This document shows positions 1-12,317 of a stretch of 64,000 nucleotides of DNA, in pieces. The translations under genes and the position numbers were made by a program. The stretch's first letter is position 1. Every line of letters starts with the position of its first letter. Under the pieces are notes generated by a model. It was not told the DNA's origin. It did not search any database and saw nothing but the letters and a program-made list of their open reading frames with translations. Source of the stretch: Maylandia zebra (Eukaryota > Chordata > Actinopteri > Cichliformes > Cichlidae). The DNA lies in NCBI RefSeq assembly GCF_041146795.1, contig NC_135178.1, positions 5,400,844 to 5,464,843 of the forward strand, written 5' to 3'.

Positions 1-517
1 CTAACCACTGTGCCGCCCGCGTGTGAGCAACCGTCTCCCAGAAATTTAAAAAAGTTCAGTTACTTTCTTTCAAGCTGCTTACACTACATTGACTTTTGTT
101 TTTACAGAATCTCAGAAGAGGAGAGCCACTGAGGGAACGCCTTCCGCCCTCCGACGCCTCCACCGTGACCTCCACTTCTGAGAGGAATTGCCCACAGATC
201 AAGCATGGAGTGTGCCTGAATGGACATACAGAACTCCAAGGTTCGGCCCAGTGTTGAGGGTTTTCCCAAAGGAGAGGGCCCGGCGGGCGGTGCCTCACAG
301 CCCTCTGCCTCTGGGAGTGGCCCCTTTCTACTAAGGAGGCAAGAGGTGGCCAGGAGTCTGTCAGCAAGTTCTGCATGTCCTGGTGACCCTCCACCTGTTT
401 CACAGGTGGGTGCAGCCTGATCTATCTAGTGAAAGTCTAGACAGACCAGACCAGCTCAACCACACAGACACTTCCTACCTGATTTGAGGACAAAAGCAGA
501 CTATGCAATATGTGGGA

Positions 518-590
<73 letters not shown>

Positions 591-1585
591 TCACAGATCA
601 GTTGAAAGGGACAGAAGAAATGGCAAAAGTGAGAATATCTCACACACACACAACAGAGGGGGAAGAGATAGAGAAATTGGCAAATGTGAGATCATGCTAA
701 GCAGCTTGAACTGAAAGTGACTGGAAATGTTTACGTTAGATCAGCCACCCATCCATTCTCTGCTGTGTTTCTTTTCCAGTGTCACAGGGCAGCTCGAGCC
801 TATCCCAGCTATCTTAGGGCGAGAAGCAGGGTGCACCCTCGACAGGTCACCAGTCTGTTACAGGGCTAACACATAGACGCAGAAAACCATTCACACCTAT
901 CGCCAATTTACACTCTTCGATTACCTATTGCCACTAACTGCAGGTCGTTGGACTGTGGCAGGAAGCCGGACTACAAGGAAAGAACCCACGCAAAAACAGG
1001 AAGAACATGCAAACTCCACACAGAGCGACGGTAGAGCTGAACTCAAGACCTTCTTCCTGTGCGGTAACGGTGCTAACCACTGTGCCGCCCGCGTGTGAGC
1101 AACCGTCTCCCAGAAATTTAAAAAAGTTCAGTTACTTTCTTTCAAGCTGCTTACACTACATTGACTTTTGTTTTTACACAATCTCAGAAGAGGAGAGCCA
1201 CTGAGGGAACGCCTTCCGCCCTCCGACGCCTCCACCGTGACCTCCACTTCTGAGAGGAATTGCCCACAGATCAAGCATGGAGTGTGCCTGAATGGACATA
1301 CAGAACTCCAAGGTTCGGCCCAGTGTTGAGGGTTTTCCCAAAGGAGAGGGCCCGGCGGGCGGTGCCTCACAGCCCTCTGCCTCTGGGAGTGGCCCCTTTC
1401 TACTAAGGAGGCAAGAGGTGGCCAGGAGTCTGTCAGCGAGTTCTGCATGTCCTGGTGACCCTCCACCTGTTTCACAGGTGGGTGCAGCCTGATCTATCTA
1501 GTGAAAGTCTAGACAGACCAGACCAGCTCAACCACACAGACACTTCCTACCTGATTTGAGGACAAAAGCAGAGTATGCAATATGT

Positions 1586-1631
<46 letters not shown>

Positions 1632-2619
1632 TCAGTTGAAAGGGACAGAAGAAATGGCAAAAGTGAGAATATCTCACACACACACAACAGAGGGGGAAGA
1701 GATAGAGAAATTGGCAAATGTGAGATCATGCTAAGCAGCTTGAACTGAAAGTGACTGGAAATGTTTACGTTTGATCAGCCACCCATCCATTCTCTGCTGT
1801 GTTTCTTTTCCAGTGTCACAGGGCAGCTCGAGCCTATCCCAGCTATCTTAGGGCGAGAAGCAGGGTGCACCCTCGACAGGTCACCAGTCTGTTACAGGGC
1901 TAACACATAGACGCAGAAAACCATTCGCACCTATCGCCAATTTACACTCTTCGATTACCTATTGCCACTAACTGCAGGTCGTTGGACTGTGGCAGGAAGC
2001 CGGACTACAAGGAAAGAACCCACGCAAACACAGGAAGAACATGCAAACTCCACACAGAGCGACGGTAGAGCTGAACTCAAGACCTTCTTCCTGTGGGGTA
2101 ACGGTGCCAACCACTGTGCCGCCCGCGTGTGAGCAACCGTCTCCCAGAAATTTAAAAAAGTTCAGTTACTTTCTTTCAAGCTGCTTACACTACATTGACT
2201 TTTGTTTTTACACAATCTCAGAAGAGGAGAGCCACTGAGGGAACGCCTTCCGCCCTCCAACGCCTCCACCGTGACCTCCACTTCTGAGAGGAATTGCCCA
2301 CAGATCAAGCATGGAGTGTGCCTGAATGGACATACAGAACTCCAAGGTTCGGCCCAGTGTTGAGGGTTTTCCCAAAGGAGAGGGCCCGGCGGGCGGTGCC
2401 TCACAGCCCTCTGCCTCTGGGAGTGGCCCCTTTCTACTAAGGAGGCAAGAGGTGGCCAGGAGTCTGTCAGCAAGTTCTGCATGTCCTGGTGACCCTCCAC
2501 CTGTTTCACAGGTGGGTGCAGCCTGATCTATCTAGTGAAAGTCTAGACAGACCAGACCAGCTCAACCACACAGACACTTCCTACCTGATTTGAGGACAAA
2601 AGCAGAGTATGCAATATGT

Positions 2620-2667
<48 letters not shown>

Positions 2668-3661
2668 GATCAGTTGAAAGGGACAGAAGAAATGGCAAAA
2701 GTGAGAATATCTCACACACACACAACAGAGGGGGAAGAGATAGAGAAATTGGCAAATGTGAGATCATGCTAAGCAGCTTGAACTGAAAGTGACTGGAAAT
2801 GTTTACGTTAGATCAGCCACCCATCCATTCTCTGCTGTGTTTCTTTTCCAGTGTCACAGGGCAGCTCGAGCCTATCCCAGCTATCTTAGGGCGAGAAGCA
2901 GGGTGCACCCTCGACAGGTCACCAGTCTGTTACAGGGCTAACACATAGACGCAGAAAACCATTCGCACCTATCGCCAATTTACACTCTTCGATTACCTAT
3001 TGCCACTAACTGCAGGTCGTTGGACTGTGGCAGGAAGCCGGACTACAAGGAAAGAACCCACGCAAAAACAGGAAGAACATGCAAACTCCACACAGAGCGA
3101 CGGTAGAGCTGAACTCAAGACCTTCTTCCTGTGCGGTAACGGTGCTAACCACTGTGCCGCCCGCGTGTGAGCAACCGTCTCCCAGAAATTTGAAAAAGTT
3201 CAGTTACTTTCTTTCAAGCTGCTTACACTACATTGACTTATGTTTTTACAGAATCTCAGAAGAGGAGGGCCACTGAGGGAACGCCTTCCGCCCTCGGACG
3301 CCTCCACCGTGACCTCCACTTCTGAGAGGAATTGCCCACAGATCAAGCATGGAGTGTGCCTGAATGGACATACAGAACTCCAAGGTTCGGCCCAGTGTTG
3401 AGGGTTTTCCCAAAGGAGAGGGCCCGGCGGGCGGTGCCTCACAGCCCTCTGCCTCTGGGAGTGGCCCCTTTCTACTAAGGAGGCAAGAGGTGGCCAGGAG
3501 TCTGTCAGCGAGTTCTGCATGTCCTGGTGACCCTCCACCTGTTTCACAGGTGGGTGCAGCCTGATCTATCTAGTGAAAGTCTAGACAGACCAGACCAGCT
3601 CAACCACACAGACACTTCCTACCTGATTTGAGGACAAAAGCAGAGTATGCAATATGTGGGA

Positions 3662-3739
<78 letters not shown>

Positions 3740-4727
3740 TCAGTTGAAAGGGACAGAAGAAATGGCAAAAGTGAGAATATCTCACACACACACAACAGAG
3801 GGGGAAGAGATAGAGAAATTGGCAAATGTGAGATCATGCTAAGCAGCTTGAACTGAAAGTGACTGGAAATGTTTACGTTAGATCAGCCACCCATCCATTC
3901 TCTGCTGTGTTTCTTTTCCAGTGTCACAGGGCAGCTCGAGCCTATCCCAGCTATCTTAGGGCGAGAAGCAGGGTGCACCCTCGACAGGTCACCAGTCTGT
4001 TACAGGGCTAACACATAGACGCAGAAAACCATTCGCACCTATCGCCAATTTACACTCTTCGATTACCTATTGCCACTAACTGCAGGTCGTTGGACTGTGG
4101 CAGGAAGCCGGAGTACAAGGAAAGAACCCACGCAAAAACAGGAAGAACATGCAAACTCCACACAGAGCGACGGTAGAGCTGAACTCAAGACCTTCTTCCT
4201 GTGGGGTAACGGTGCTAACCACTGTGCCGCCCGCGTGTGAGCAACCGTCTCCCAGAAATTTAAAAAAGCTCAGTTACTTTCTTTCAAGCTGCTTACACTA
4301 CATTGACTTTTGTTTTTACACAATCTCAGAAGAGGAGAGCCACTGAGGGAACGCCTTCCGCCCTCCAACGCCTCCACCGTGACCTCCACTTCTGAGAGGA
4401 ATTGCCCACAGATCAAGCATGGAGTGTGCCTGAATGGACATACAGAACTCCAAGGTTGGGCCCAGTGTTGAGGGTTTTCCCAAAGGAGAGGGCCCGGCGG
4501 GCGGTGCCTCACAGCCCTCTGCCTCTGGGAGTGGCCCCTTTCTACTAAGGAGGCAAGAGGTGGCCAGGAGTCTGTCAGCGAGTTCTGCATGTCCTGGTGA
4601 CCCTCCACCTGTTTCACAGGTGGGTGCAGCCTGATCTATCTAGTGAAAGTCTAGACAGACCAGACCAGCTCAACCACACAGACACTTCCTACCTGATTTG
4701 AGGACAAAAGCAGAGTATGCAATATGT

Positions 4728-4809
<82 letters not shown>

Positions 4810-5797
4810 TCAGTTGAAAGGGACAGAAGAAATGGCAAAAGTGAGAATATCTCACACACACACAACAGAGGGGGAAGAGATAGAGAAATTGGCAAATGTG
4901 AGATCATGCTAAGCAGCTTGAACTGAAAGTGACTGGAAATGTTTACGTTAGATCAGCCACCCATCCATTCTCTGCTGTGTTTCTTTTCCAGTGTCACAGG
5001 GCAGCTCGAGCCTATCCCAGCTATCTTAGGGCGAGAAGCCGGGTGCACCCTCGACAGGTCACCAGTCTGTTACAGGGCTAACACATAGACGCAGAAAACC
5101 ATTCGCACCTATCGCCAATTTACACTCTTCGATTACCTATTGCCACTAACTGCAGGTCGTTGGACTGTGGCAGGAAGCCGGAGTACAAGGAAAGAACCCA
5201 CGCAAAAACAGGAAGAACATGCAAACTCCACACAGAGCGACGGTAGAGCTGAACTCAAGACCTTCTTCCTGTGCGGTAACGGTGCTAACCACTGTGCCGC
5301 CCACGTGTGAGCAACCGTCTCCCAGAAATTTAAAAAAGTTCAGTTACTTTCTTTCAAGCTGCTTACACTACATTAACTTTTGTTTTTACACAATCTCAGA
5401 AGAGGAGAGCCACTGAAGGAACGCCTTCCGCCCTCCGACGCCTCCACCGTGACCTCCACTTCTGAGAGGAATTGCCCACAGATCAAGCATGGAGTGTGCC
5501 TGAATGGACATACAGAACTCCAAGGTTCGGCCCAGTGTTGAGGGTTTTCCCAAAGGAGAGGGCCCGGCGGGCGGTGCCTCACAGCCCCCTGCCTCTGGGA
5601 GTGGCCCCTTTCTACTAAGGAGGCAAGAGGTGGCCAGGAGTCTGTCAGCAAGTTCTGCATGTCCTGGTGACCCTCCACCTGTTTCACAGGTGGGTGCAGC
5701 CTGATCTATCTAGTGAAAGTCTAGACAGACCAGACCAGCTCAACCACACAGACACTTCCTACCTGATTTGAGGACAAAAGCAGAGTATGCAATATGT

Positions 5798-5883
<86 letters not shown>

Positions 5884-6158
5884 TCAGTTGAAAGGGACAG
5901 AAGAAATGGCAAAAGTGAGAATATCTCACACACACACAACAGAGGGGGAAGAGATAGAGAAATTGGCAAATGTGAGATCATGCTAAGCAGCTTGAACTGA
6001 AAGTGACTGGAAATGTTTACGTTTGATCAGCCACCCATCCATTCTCTGCTGTGTTTCTTTTCCAGTGTCACAGGGCAGCTCGAGCCTATCCCAGCTATCT
6101 TAGGGCGAGAAGCAGGGTGCACCCTCGACAGGTCACCAGTCTGTTACAGGGCTAACAC
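1..6158. repeat. Tandem array of ~1.05-kb units with embedded (CA)n
   Basis: Six head-to-tail copies are seen. Taking the start of ctaaccactgtgcc (ccaaccactgtgcc in one copy) as boundary, units begin at 1, 1073, 2107, 3145, 4215 and 5285, giving lengths of 1072, 1034, 1038, 1070 and 1070 bp and a partial sixth. Copies differ by few substitutions; length differences come mainly from the (CA)n tract (about 521-597, 1591-1629, 2624-2672, 3663-3737, 4731-4807, 5802-5880). Each unit has a GC-rich ~400-bp block, the CA tract, a short A/G-rich segment, then a ~300-bp segment resembling a very common fish interspersed repeat (gcaaactccacacagag and gtgccgcc are recognisable). The array starts mid-unit at the window edge, so it probably continues to the left. 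No gene is supported in it. Confidence 0.95.
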
Positions 6159-6692
6159 AGATACAGACAACCCTAGACACTTAAGAGCATTTCAGAGTTT
6201 CTCCACAAACTAGGATTTTGGAAAGAGGCCGGAGCACGTGGAGTGAACCCCCACAAAAACTTTGAGGACATGAGAAATCCATACAGAAAGACCTCAGCCT
6301 GATAGTGGAGTTGAACTCAGGACCTTCTTGCTGTGCGGGCAACTATATTAACCACTGTGCCACCGTGTTGCCCTTGTTTGTTCACCCGTCAATGAATTCA
6401 TTTACTTCATTACTAAGCTTCTTACCTTTACACATGCACCCACACACAGGGGAAAGAGCTAGAGGAAATGGCAAATGTTAGATGATAATCTCTCTCTCAC
6501 TCACACACACAAGACAAGGGGAGAGAGAAAGAAGAAATGACAAATGTGAGATCATCGCACGCACACACACACACACTCACAAACGCACAAACAGACACAC
6601 ACAGGGGATAGAGATAGAGGAAACGGCAAATGTGAGATCAAGCTAAGCAGGTTGAATCAAAAGTGACTGGACATATTTACGTTTGATCAACG
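6159..6692. repeat. Degenerate edge of the tandem array
   Basis: After the partial sixth unit the sequence departs from the consensus but still follows unit order. 6160-6375 is a diverged version of the common fish repeat, ending in accactgtgccaccgtg. 6430-6690 holds three diverged copies of the segment that follows the CA tract in each unit (ggggaaagagctagagg and variants, then ggcaaatgt), separated by short CA-rich tracts, and ends with the same gtgactgga-atttacgtttgatca junction. I read this as an old array boundary that has escaped homogenisation. Confidence 0.75.
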
Positions 6693-6700
6693 GTCTCCAA

Positions 6701-7411
6701 AATGTGAGTGAAGTTGGCCCCCCCACCTTCTTCAAATCCAACAAAAGTGGTATCAAACGTTTGTGCTGCAAAAATTTTCGTTTGTGCTGCTATCATTTTA
6801 AAGATATTAATAAAAATTTCTAGAGGTCATCAGAGGTCAACCAGCCCCGTCATATTAATGGAATCAAACAAAATTGGTGTCAATCAGTTGTGCTATGTTT
6901 GTGCTGGTTTGTGCTGCTAAAATTGTTGTTTGTGCCGCTATCATTTTAAAAATATTAATAAAACAACGTCTTGATGCGTGCTTAATCATCCGGGTAAGTA
7001 AATTCCAAAAGGTTGATTCTGTTCATCCGGACACTTTCAGTGGGAGAAACGTTTCGTCACTCATCCAAGTGACTTCTTCAGTCTCAGCTGACTGCAGTTT
7101 TCCCCAATCTTATAAACAGTACATTTGACCTTTACATTTTCATTAATGTCTTTGAAAACAGAAGCAGCACAAACGACAACTTTAGCAGCACAAACCAGCA
7201 CAAACATAGCACAACTGATTGACACTAATTTTGTTTGATTCCATTAATATGAGGGGGCTGGTTGACCTCTGATGACCTCTAGAAATTTTTATTAATATCT
7301 TTAAAATGATAGCAGCACAAACGAAAATTTTTGCAGCACAAACGCAGCACAAACGTTTGATACCACTTTTGTTGGATTTGAAGAGTGAGTGAAGTTGGCC
7401 CCCCCGCTCAC
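6701..7411. mobile_element. Non-autonomous inverted-repeat (foldback/MITE-like) element with 8-bp TSD
   Basis: Two long arms, about 6722-6965 and 7137-7388, are near-perfect reverse complements around a ~170-bp spacer. Each arm contains repeated tttgtgctgc words. The flanks carry the 8-bp direct repeat gtctccaa at 6693-6700 and 7412-7419, consistent with a target-site duplication of hAT type. The spacer carries a motif that recurs in fish genomes (gacgaaacgtttctccc on the minus strand). No transposase is encoded. The outermost ~25 bp of the two ends lie in the same rather than opposite orientation, which is odd. The superfamily is not certain. Confidence 0.8.
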
Positions 7412-7465
7412 GTCTCCAAGACATTTAAATGGATGTGCTGCAGGGATTGTCATAACATAACCTGA

Positions 7466-7920
7466 TTAACATGTTATCTGCTGACTGTTAGGGGTCGACA
7501 AGCAAAACGAGCTCCTGGTACAAAATGCCTTACTGTTTCCCATTACCACAAATGATGCAAAGGTTGCTCTCCACAAATGTGGGCATAGTGTGCTATGAGT
7601 GCGACATAAAACTGTAGAGATAGAGCTTATGTGAGATGTTTGTGTGATGCTATAACAGAGCCGCAACAAATTTTTTGAAGTGATCAGCAATAGCTGTGAA
7701 GCTATTCATTACTGAGTTCATGTTTGGAACTTTGATTTCTGTTTATTTTTCTGTTTGTTTTCAATAAATTGGATGCTCAAAAAATGCTTTTGTCCAATTT
7801 CTGCTTGTTGCATGTTGAAGCTCTACTTGGAACCTTGTTAAGATCCAACCATGCAAAATATGACTTTTTTATTTTTTTGTTGCAATTTTTCAAGAGGTCT
7901 TAAACTTTTGATCGGGACTG
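7466..7920 (-). mobile_element. Tc1/mariner-like element end (fragment)
   Basis: Read on the minus strand from 7920, the segment starts with cagtcccgatcaaaagttt preceded by a TA dinucleotide, as expected for a Tc1-like terminal repeat at its TA target. It continues with a motif order I recognise from fish Tc1-like elements (ggatcttaacaaggttcc, then agcttcaacatgcaacaag). Family membership is from recognition of the terminus, not from a transposase, of which I see no readable part. The inner limit is arbitrary. Confidence 0.5.
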
Positions 7921-8951
7921 TATCTCTATTCAGACCAGCTTGATTGTGACATCACAGAACAGAACCTCCCTGCAGTCTGTTGTTTTTATTGTGTGTGTGT
8001 TTTTTTTTTTAAATCTGCCATTGCTTTAGATATTTCAACCTTTTTGAAAATTATTTTCTTTTGCAGTTAGGATCCTTATTTGCTTTAAATCCATCACAGT
8101 ACAGCAAACTAACCTTTTTAAACACAACCGAGTATTTTCCTGCAGCCTTTAAGTAACACAGTCTACCTAAGTTTGATTTGTAGCACGTTTCACACTATGT
8201 AAAAAACATAATGTTACCTGTACAGACCCAGTATGTGATTTAAAAACACGAGGACTTACACGTGATCTTTAAATGAGGAGTCCTTACCTTTAAATGTAAC
8301 GTCTCTTCTTCCTCTCCTGTCTTGTCTTTCTAAACCTTCTTCTTGTCTCAGCTTGATTTCTTGTTTCTTCGTGTCAAACACCGCAGCCGGCGATTTGGCT
8401 ACCAACGCACTGTGCTACACACTACACACAGTTTGTGTGTGCTTACATTTGTTGAGCTGATAGAAACGCTGCATTTGAAATTATCTGCCAATTTAAAAAA
8501 AAAAAAAGTCACTCCCTTTATGCGTCTTCCTCTTCGGATAAGTAGATCCCAACGTACCGAAGCCGCAACTTAGGGACACATGCCGTTTTTCCGGTCTTGT
8601 GGCAAAAAGAAAAAGAAAAAAAGAAGAAAAAACCCCAAGTGTCCCACTCTTAACTCCTGACCTTTTCAAATGTCCACAAAGTCCGCATTGACTCTACAAC
8701 TTCCTTTATCTTCGTTCCCATGGTAACGAAGGGATACACATATTTATAAAGGAGAATGCGCTTCTATCTGATTCTATCTGAAAAACCGTTGAGAAGTGCT
8801 GTGGTTTTTAGCCCCACTTATTTGCGCTCTTCCTCTCCTTCATCGGGTGCAGCTTCACCTAGGGATGGATGGACACACACACACACACACACACACACCC
8901 ACTGCTCCACCCCTCCCCTGATGCTGCTCAGCCACAAACCACACCCCGCCA
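7921..8951. other. Intergenic, no gene seen
   Basis: AT-rich DNA with short poly-T and poly-A runs and one CA microsatellite. Reading frames are short and unconvincing. No RNA gene or regulatory signal could be supported. Confidence 0.5.
8873..8898. repeat. (AC)13 microsatellite
   Basis: An uninterrupted AC dinucleotide run just upstream of the hAT element. Confidence 0.95.
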
Positions 8952-10671
8952 CAGGCACGTGCAGAGGGGGGGCTAGAGGGGCTTGAGCACCCGCCCCTTT
9001 CCTGATGGGTGCCCAAAGTGCCCTTTTGTTGAGGCAACTTTTTAAAAAAAAATTATTATTATTTTTATGTGTGTGTGTGTGCGTGCGGAGTCTTGTCTGT
9101 GCCCATCAACAATAATATTTAACTATTAATCACAGTTTTGCTAAATAAAAGGATCTGGCTTGCATCAGTCACATGATCACATTTAACCAATGATCGCCCT
9201 TGACGGCAGAACGCGCTGGTTACGAGCCGGGAACGAGCTCACAAAGAGCACGCGCATTTGTTGCGGTCCGGAGCTGTAGGAGAAACACAAGTTAACTCAG
9301 AGACACAGACTGATGCGACAAACCCAGTAAGTAGGTGCACAGCGTGCACTGTAGTGTATAGCACCCAGGAGTATTAGCTTATTACGTACACGTTGGTAAG
9401 TTGTCTTGTGGCAACTGACGAACTGAAACAAACGAGCGTGCTGTGTGTGCAACAGCGCGACAAACATTACCTGTCCTTTTATTAACTGCACAAGCAGTGC
9501 TGGTCACAGCTGCTGGCTACCTGTGTAAGGCTGTCATGGATCTGTAGCTCTGTCACCGTTTTAGGGAACATATTTAGTTTTAAAGTAAGTTTCCGGGCTT
9601 TTCCTGCCTTTCTGGAGGGATTATATTTCACTAAAAAACGATCTAATATGCATGTCCACATAATAATTATTATAATTATAATATATTAAAAACACACGCT
9701 GTATTTTAAAGAACATACATTAAGAAGCAGATTATATTAGATTTATATTTTAAATAAGACAAAAGTTGGATTTTACAGCAGTAAAATGATTGTATCTCTG
9801 CAGTTTAAAAATGTAATAAGCTTTGCCCCTGCACAGAGTGGATAGTGAAACAAATGGAATCATCATAAATACATTATTTCATATTTATTACTTCCCCTTC
9901 CTCATTGCGTTATTATTGTAGCTCTAGTAATAAATAATAATGTAAGGATTATGGATCAGCACCGTGATGCCCATAGTATATACAGTATTCTGAAGAAGGT
10001 CTAAAATGTCACTGTGTGTGCGTGCATGTGTGTGTTTTATTTAGATGGATTTTTTTTAAAAATATTACTCATGATATAACATTATCCAGACATGCCTGGT
10101 AAGGACATGAGGAGGAAACAGCAGGAGCTGTGTGAGGCTACTAAAGGCAGTGCTATAACATTTTTCTGTCATCATTTTATTATAGATTAAGTGCAAGAGT
10201 TGTTAGGTGTGGATAATTAGATTATAGTTTATTGCAATAGCAAGTTGTGCCTTCAAAGGAGCTTGCAAAGACTACGATGACCGGGATGACTGAGAACCTT
10301 CACAGACAAGTTGTGCCTTGTTCTCACATAGCAAGTGGAGAGTGATATATGAAATGATGGGATGGAAGGAAGAAGAGAAGCAAAGAGTGATTCACAGGCA
10401 GAGCCTAATTTATTTCTCACAGTTTTTTGTTGCCTTATGGTTCCAAGCGCTGTCACCAATCTTTGCATTTTGTTATTATCTCATGACACTTGTTTAATCA
10501 GCTACCATCTCTCCTGTGGACTTTTTAATGTCTACAGTCTCAGATCAACACAGCCCTTCTCTTCCCATATTAGATTCTTGATGAATGTGTGTTGTTGTTA
10601 TTCAACCTGGTTCAATGTGCCCCTTTTTAACTTTGAGCACCCGTCCCTTTAAACCTCTCTGCACGGCCCTG
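8952..10671. mobile_element. hAT-type transposon, probably non-autonomous (1720 bp)
   Basis: The left end reads CAGGCACGTGCAGAGG and the reverse complement of the right end reads CAGGGCCGTGCAGAGAGG, imperfect terminal inverted repeats of ~17 bp. The element is flanked by the 8-bp direct repeat ccccgcca at 8944-8951 and 10672-10679. An 8-bp duplication with CAGGG-like ends is the signature of the hAT superfamily. Subterminal copies of ttgagcaccc lie near both ends, but in the same orientation. Internal reading frames are under 100 codons and I recognise no BED finger or hAT transposase, so it probably depends on enzyme from elsewhere. Confidence 0.85.
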
Positions 10672-10679
10672 CCCCGCCA

Positions 10680-11397
10680 CAGTGCTTTTCAGATTTTTAA
10701 AATGTAGTTAATGAATTATTCAGTGTGTTTCAAACTAAACTGTTTATAAAACCAACAAAACCCCTAAAAATTAATCTTAACTACATGTTTTGTCAGTTAC
10801 TCAAAACATTTTTCTAAATGAGATAATATGTGGTTTGTGGCTCAGCTGCAGGGAGGGCTTTGGCTGGTGGGTTCAGGGTGTGGTGTCAGGGGATGCTGAC
10901 CCACACGGCTGTTCTGCATCATCTGATCATGTTGGGACTGTGTGCTGCACGGGAAGAAGGTGGCTGGAAAACTGCACAAGCAGAAGAAACCAACGACAAA
11001 CTGTAAATAAAAGCATCTACATGCTTGTAACATGCATGCTTTACACCCTAACTGTTTATTAAGCATAACAAGGTTTTAATAAAATAGACATTGATTTCCT
11101 TAAACAATTTAGAAGAAAAAATAGCAGTCATCATAAAGCTAACAAAAAAAAACACGGAAAAAATGCCTGAATAGCACAAGTGATTAATGCCATCAAGCTA
11201 ATGCTAAAGAAGCAGCAGACAATGACAGGTCAACATAAAATAACTAAATCTTAAGGAATGAGTAATAACATAATGTATGATTAACTATATTTCACATTTA
11301 TGAATGAATTACATTTTTCAGGTTTATTATCATTATGATTCAGACATAATGCAGCTGTAAAGATCACATTTAGTAGCAAATTTCTCATCAATAGAAC
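10680..11397. other. Intergenic, no gene seen
   Basis: Mostly AT-rich. A GC-richer block at about 10838-10990 is followed by an AATAAA at 11005, which looks like the end of a transcript or of an old LTR, but I found no matching termini or duplication. Nothing firmer can be said. Confidence 0.4.
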
Positions 11398-11402
11398 CCA
11401 AC

Positions 11403-12191
11403 TGTCATGGTCCGGGTGAGCACGGGGTTTTTCCACTCCGCTGGGTTCTACCTTCAGGCAGAGACTCCAATCAGCTTCCACACCTGGTTCCAATCAAGTC
11501 ACCTGCATATAAGACCAGCATTCACAACAGACCTCTGCCAGATCTTCTGCTAACCCATGTCAGTGCTAGGCTGCGAACCCCTTGTGAGAACCCTCAACTA
11601 CTGCTTTTCCCTCACCGTGTTTTTCTTTGTCATAGGACCCACCTGGCAGTCACGTTTCCCGAACTACTCTCATCTCCGCCTGGACGCTGGTTCTGTCATC
11701 TGGTTTCTTCCTCTCCACCATCGGACTACACCTGCCTGCCTCCCTGCCAAGTCCCTCACTCCACGCATATTCTGGATCCTCTCTGGACACTCCTCACCCG
11801 GAACCCCCTGGACACCCCTTCCTCGCATGACACTTTAAACCTGCAACGCGTAAGCCCTAACCTCCATAGCCTAATCCTGCAGCTGTGATTCACTGGACTG
11901 CCACTGACTACTTGTCTCTTCTCATTATAGTGACTGCGTACCTCCATCCAAGCCGCTGCCCCTTTTTCCATCCGTGAAATCCAGCACCTAGCCATAGCAC
12001 TCAGTTTCCTGTTCACAGTTTGGCCTCACAGTTCACAGTTCATAGCATTTCATAATTCATAGCATTCATAGTCTCTTGTTGTGTAATTTCACTAGACACT
12101 TGTAAATAAAGCACTGTGTTCACGCCCGTTTGCCTCCCTCTGTGTCTGCATTTGAGTCCACACCCACAGCCGGGCCCTCTCGGCCGTAACA
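11403..12191 (+). mobile_element. Solo LTR, 789 bp, with 5-bp TSD
   Basis: It starts TGTCATGGTCC and ends GGCCGTAACA, so has the TG...CA ends of an LTR. It is flanked by the perfect 5-bp direct repeat ccaac at 11398-11402 and 12192-12196. Orientation is inferred from a TATA-like catataagacc near 11505 and an AATAAA at 12107-12112 followed by a short tail. No internal retrotransposon region is present, so it is a solo LTR left by LTR-LTR recombination. Family not named; Ty3/gypsy or an endogenous retrovirus-like element are both possible. Confidence 0.85.
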
Positions 12192-12317
12192 CCAACACTA
12201 ATTATATTTGATTTGGAGAGAATTAGAGAGATAGAGAATTAAAAAACACAGCATGGTACATTATTACAAATAAGGCACTCCCACATCAAAAGTAAAACTT
12301 GGAAGCTTTGTGTCTCT

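Noticed and set aside
56-403. Minus-strand 115-codon frame repeated in every unit of the array
   Set aside because: It is kept open simply because the units are near-identical copies of a GC-rich block; no known domain, and the sixth copy already ends earlier.
484-714. His/Thr-repeat and Cys/Val-repeat frames across (CA)n tracts
   Set aside because: Dinucleotide runs are open in several frames; no coding evidence.
1-6158. Regularly spaced repeats as a CRISPR-like array
   Set aside because: Units are ~1 kb with no short repeat-spacer pattern, and the genome is a vertebrate.
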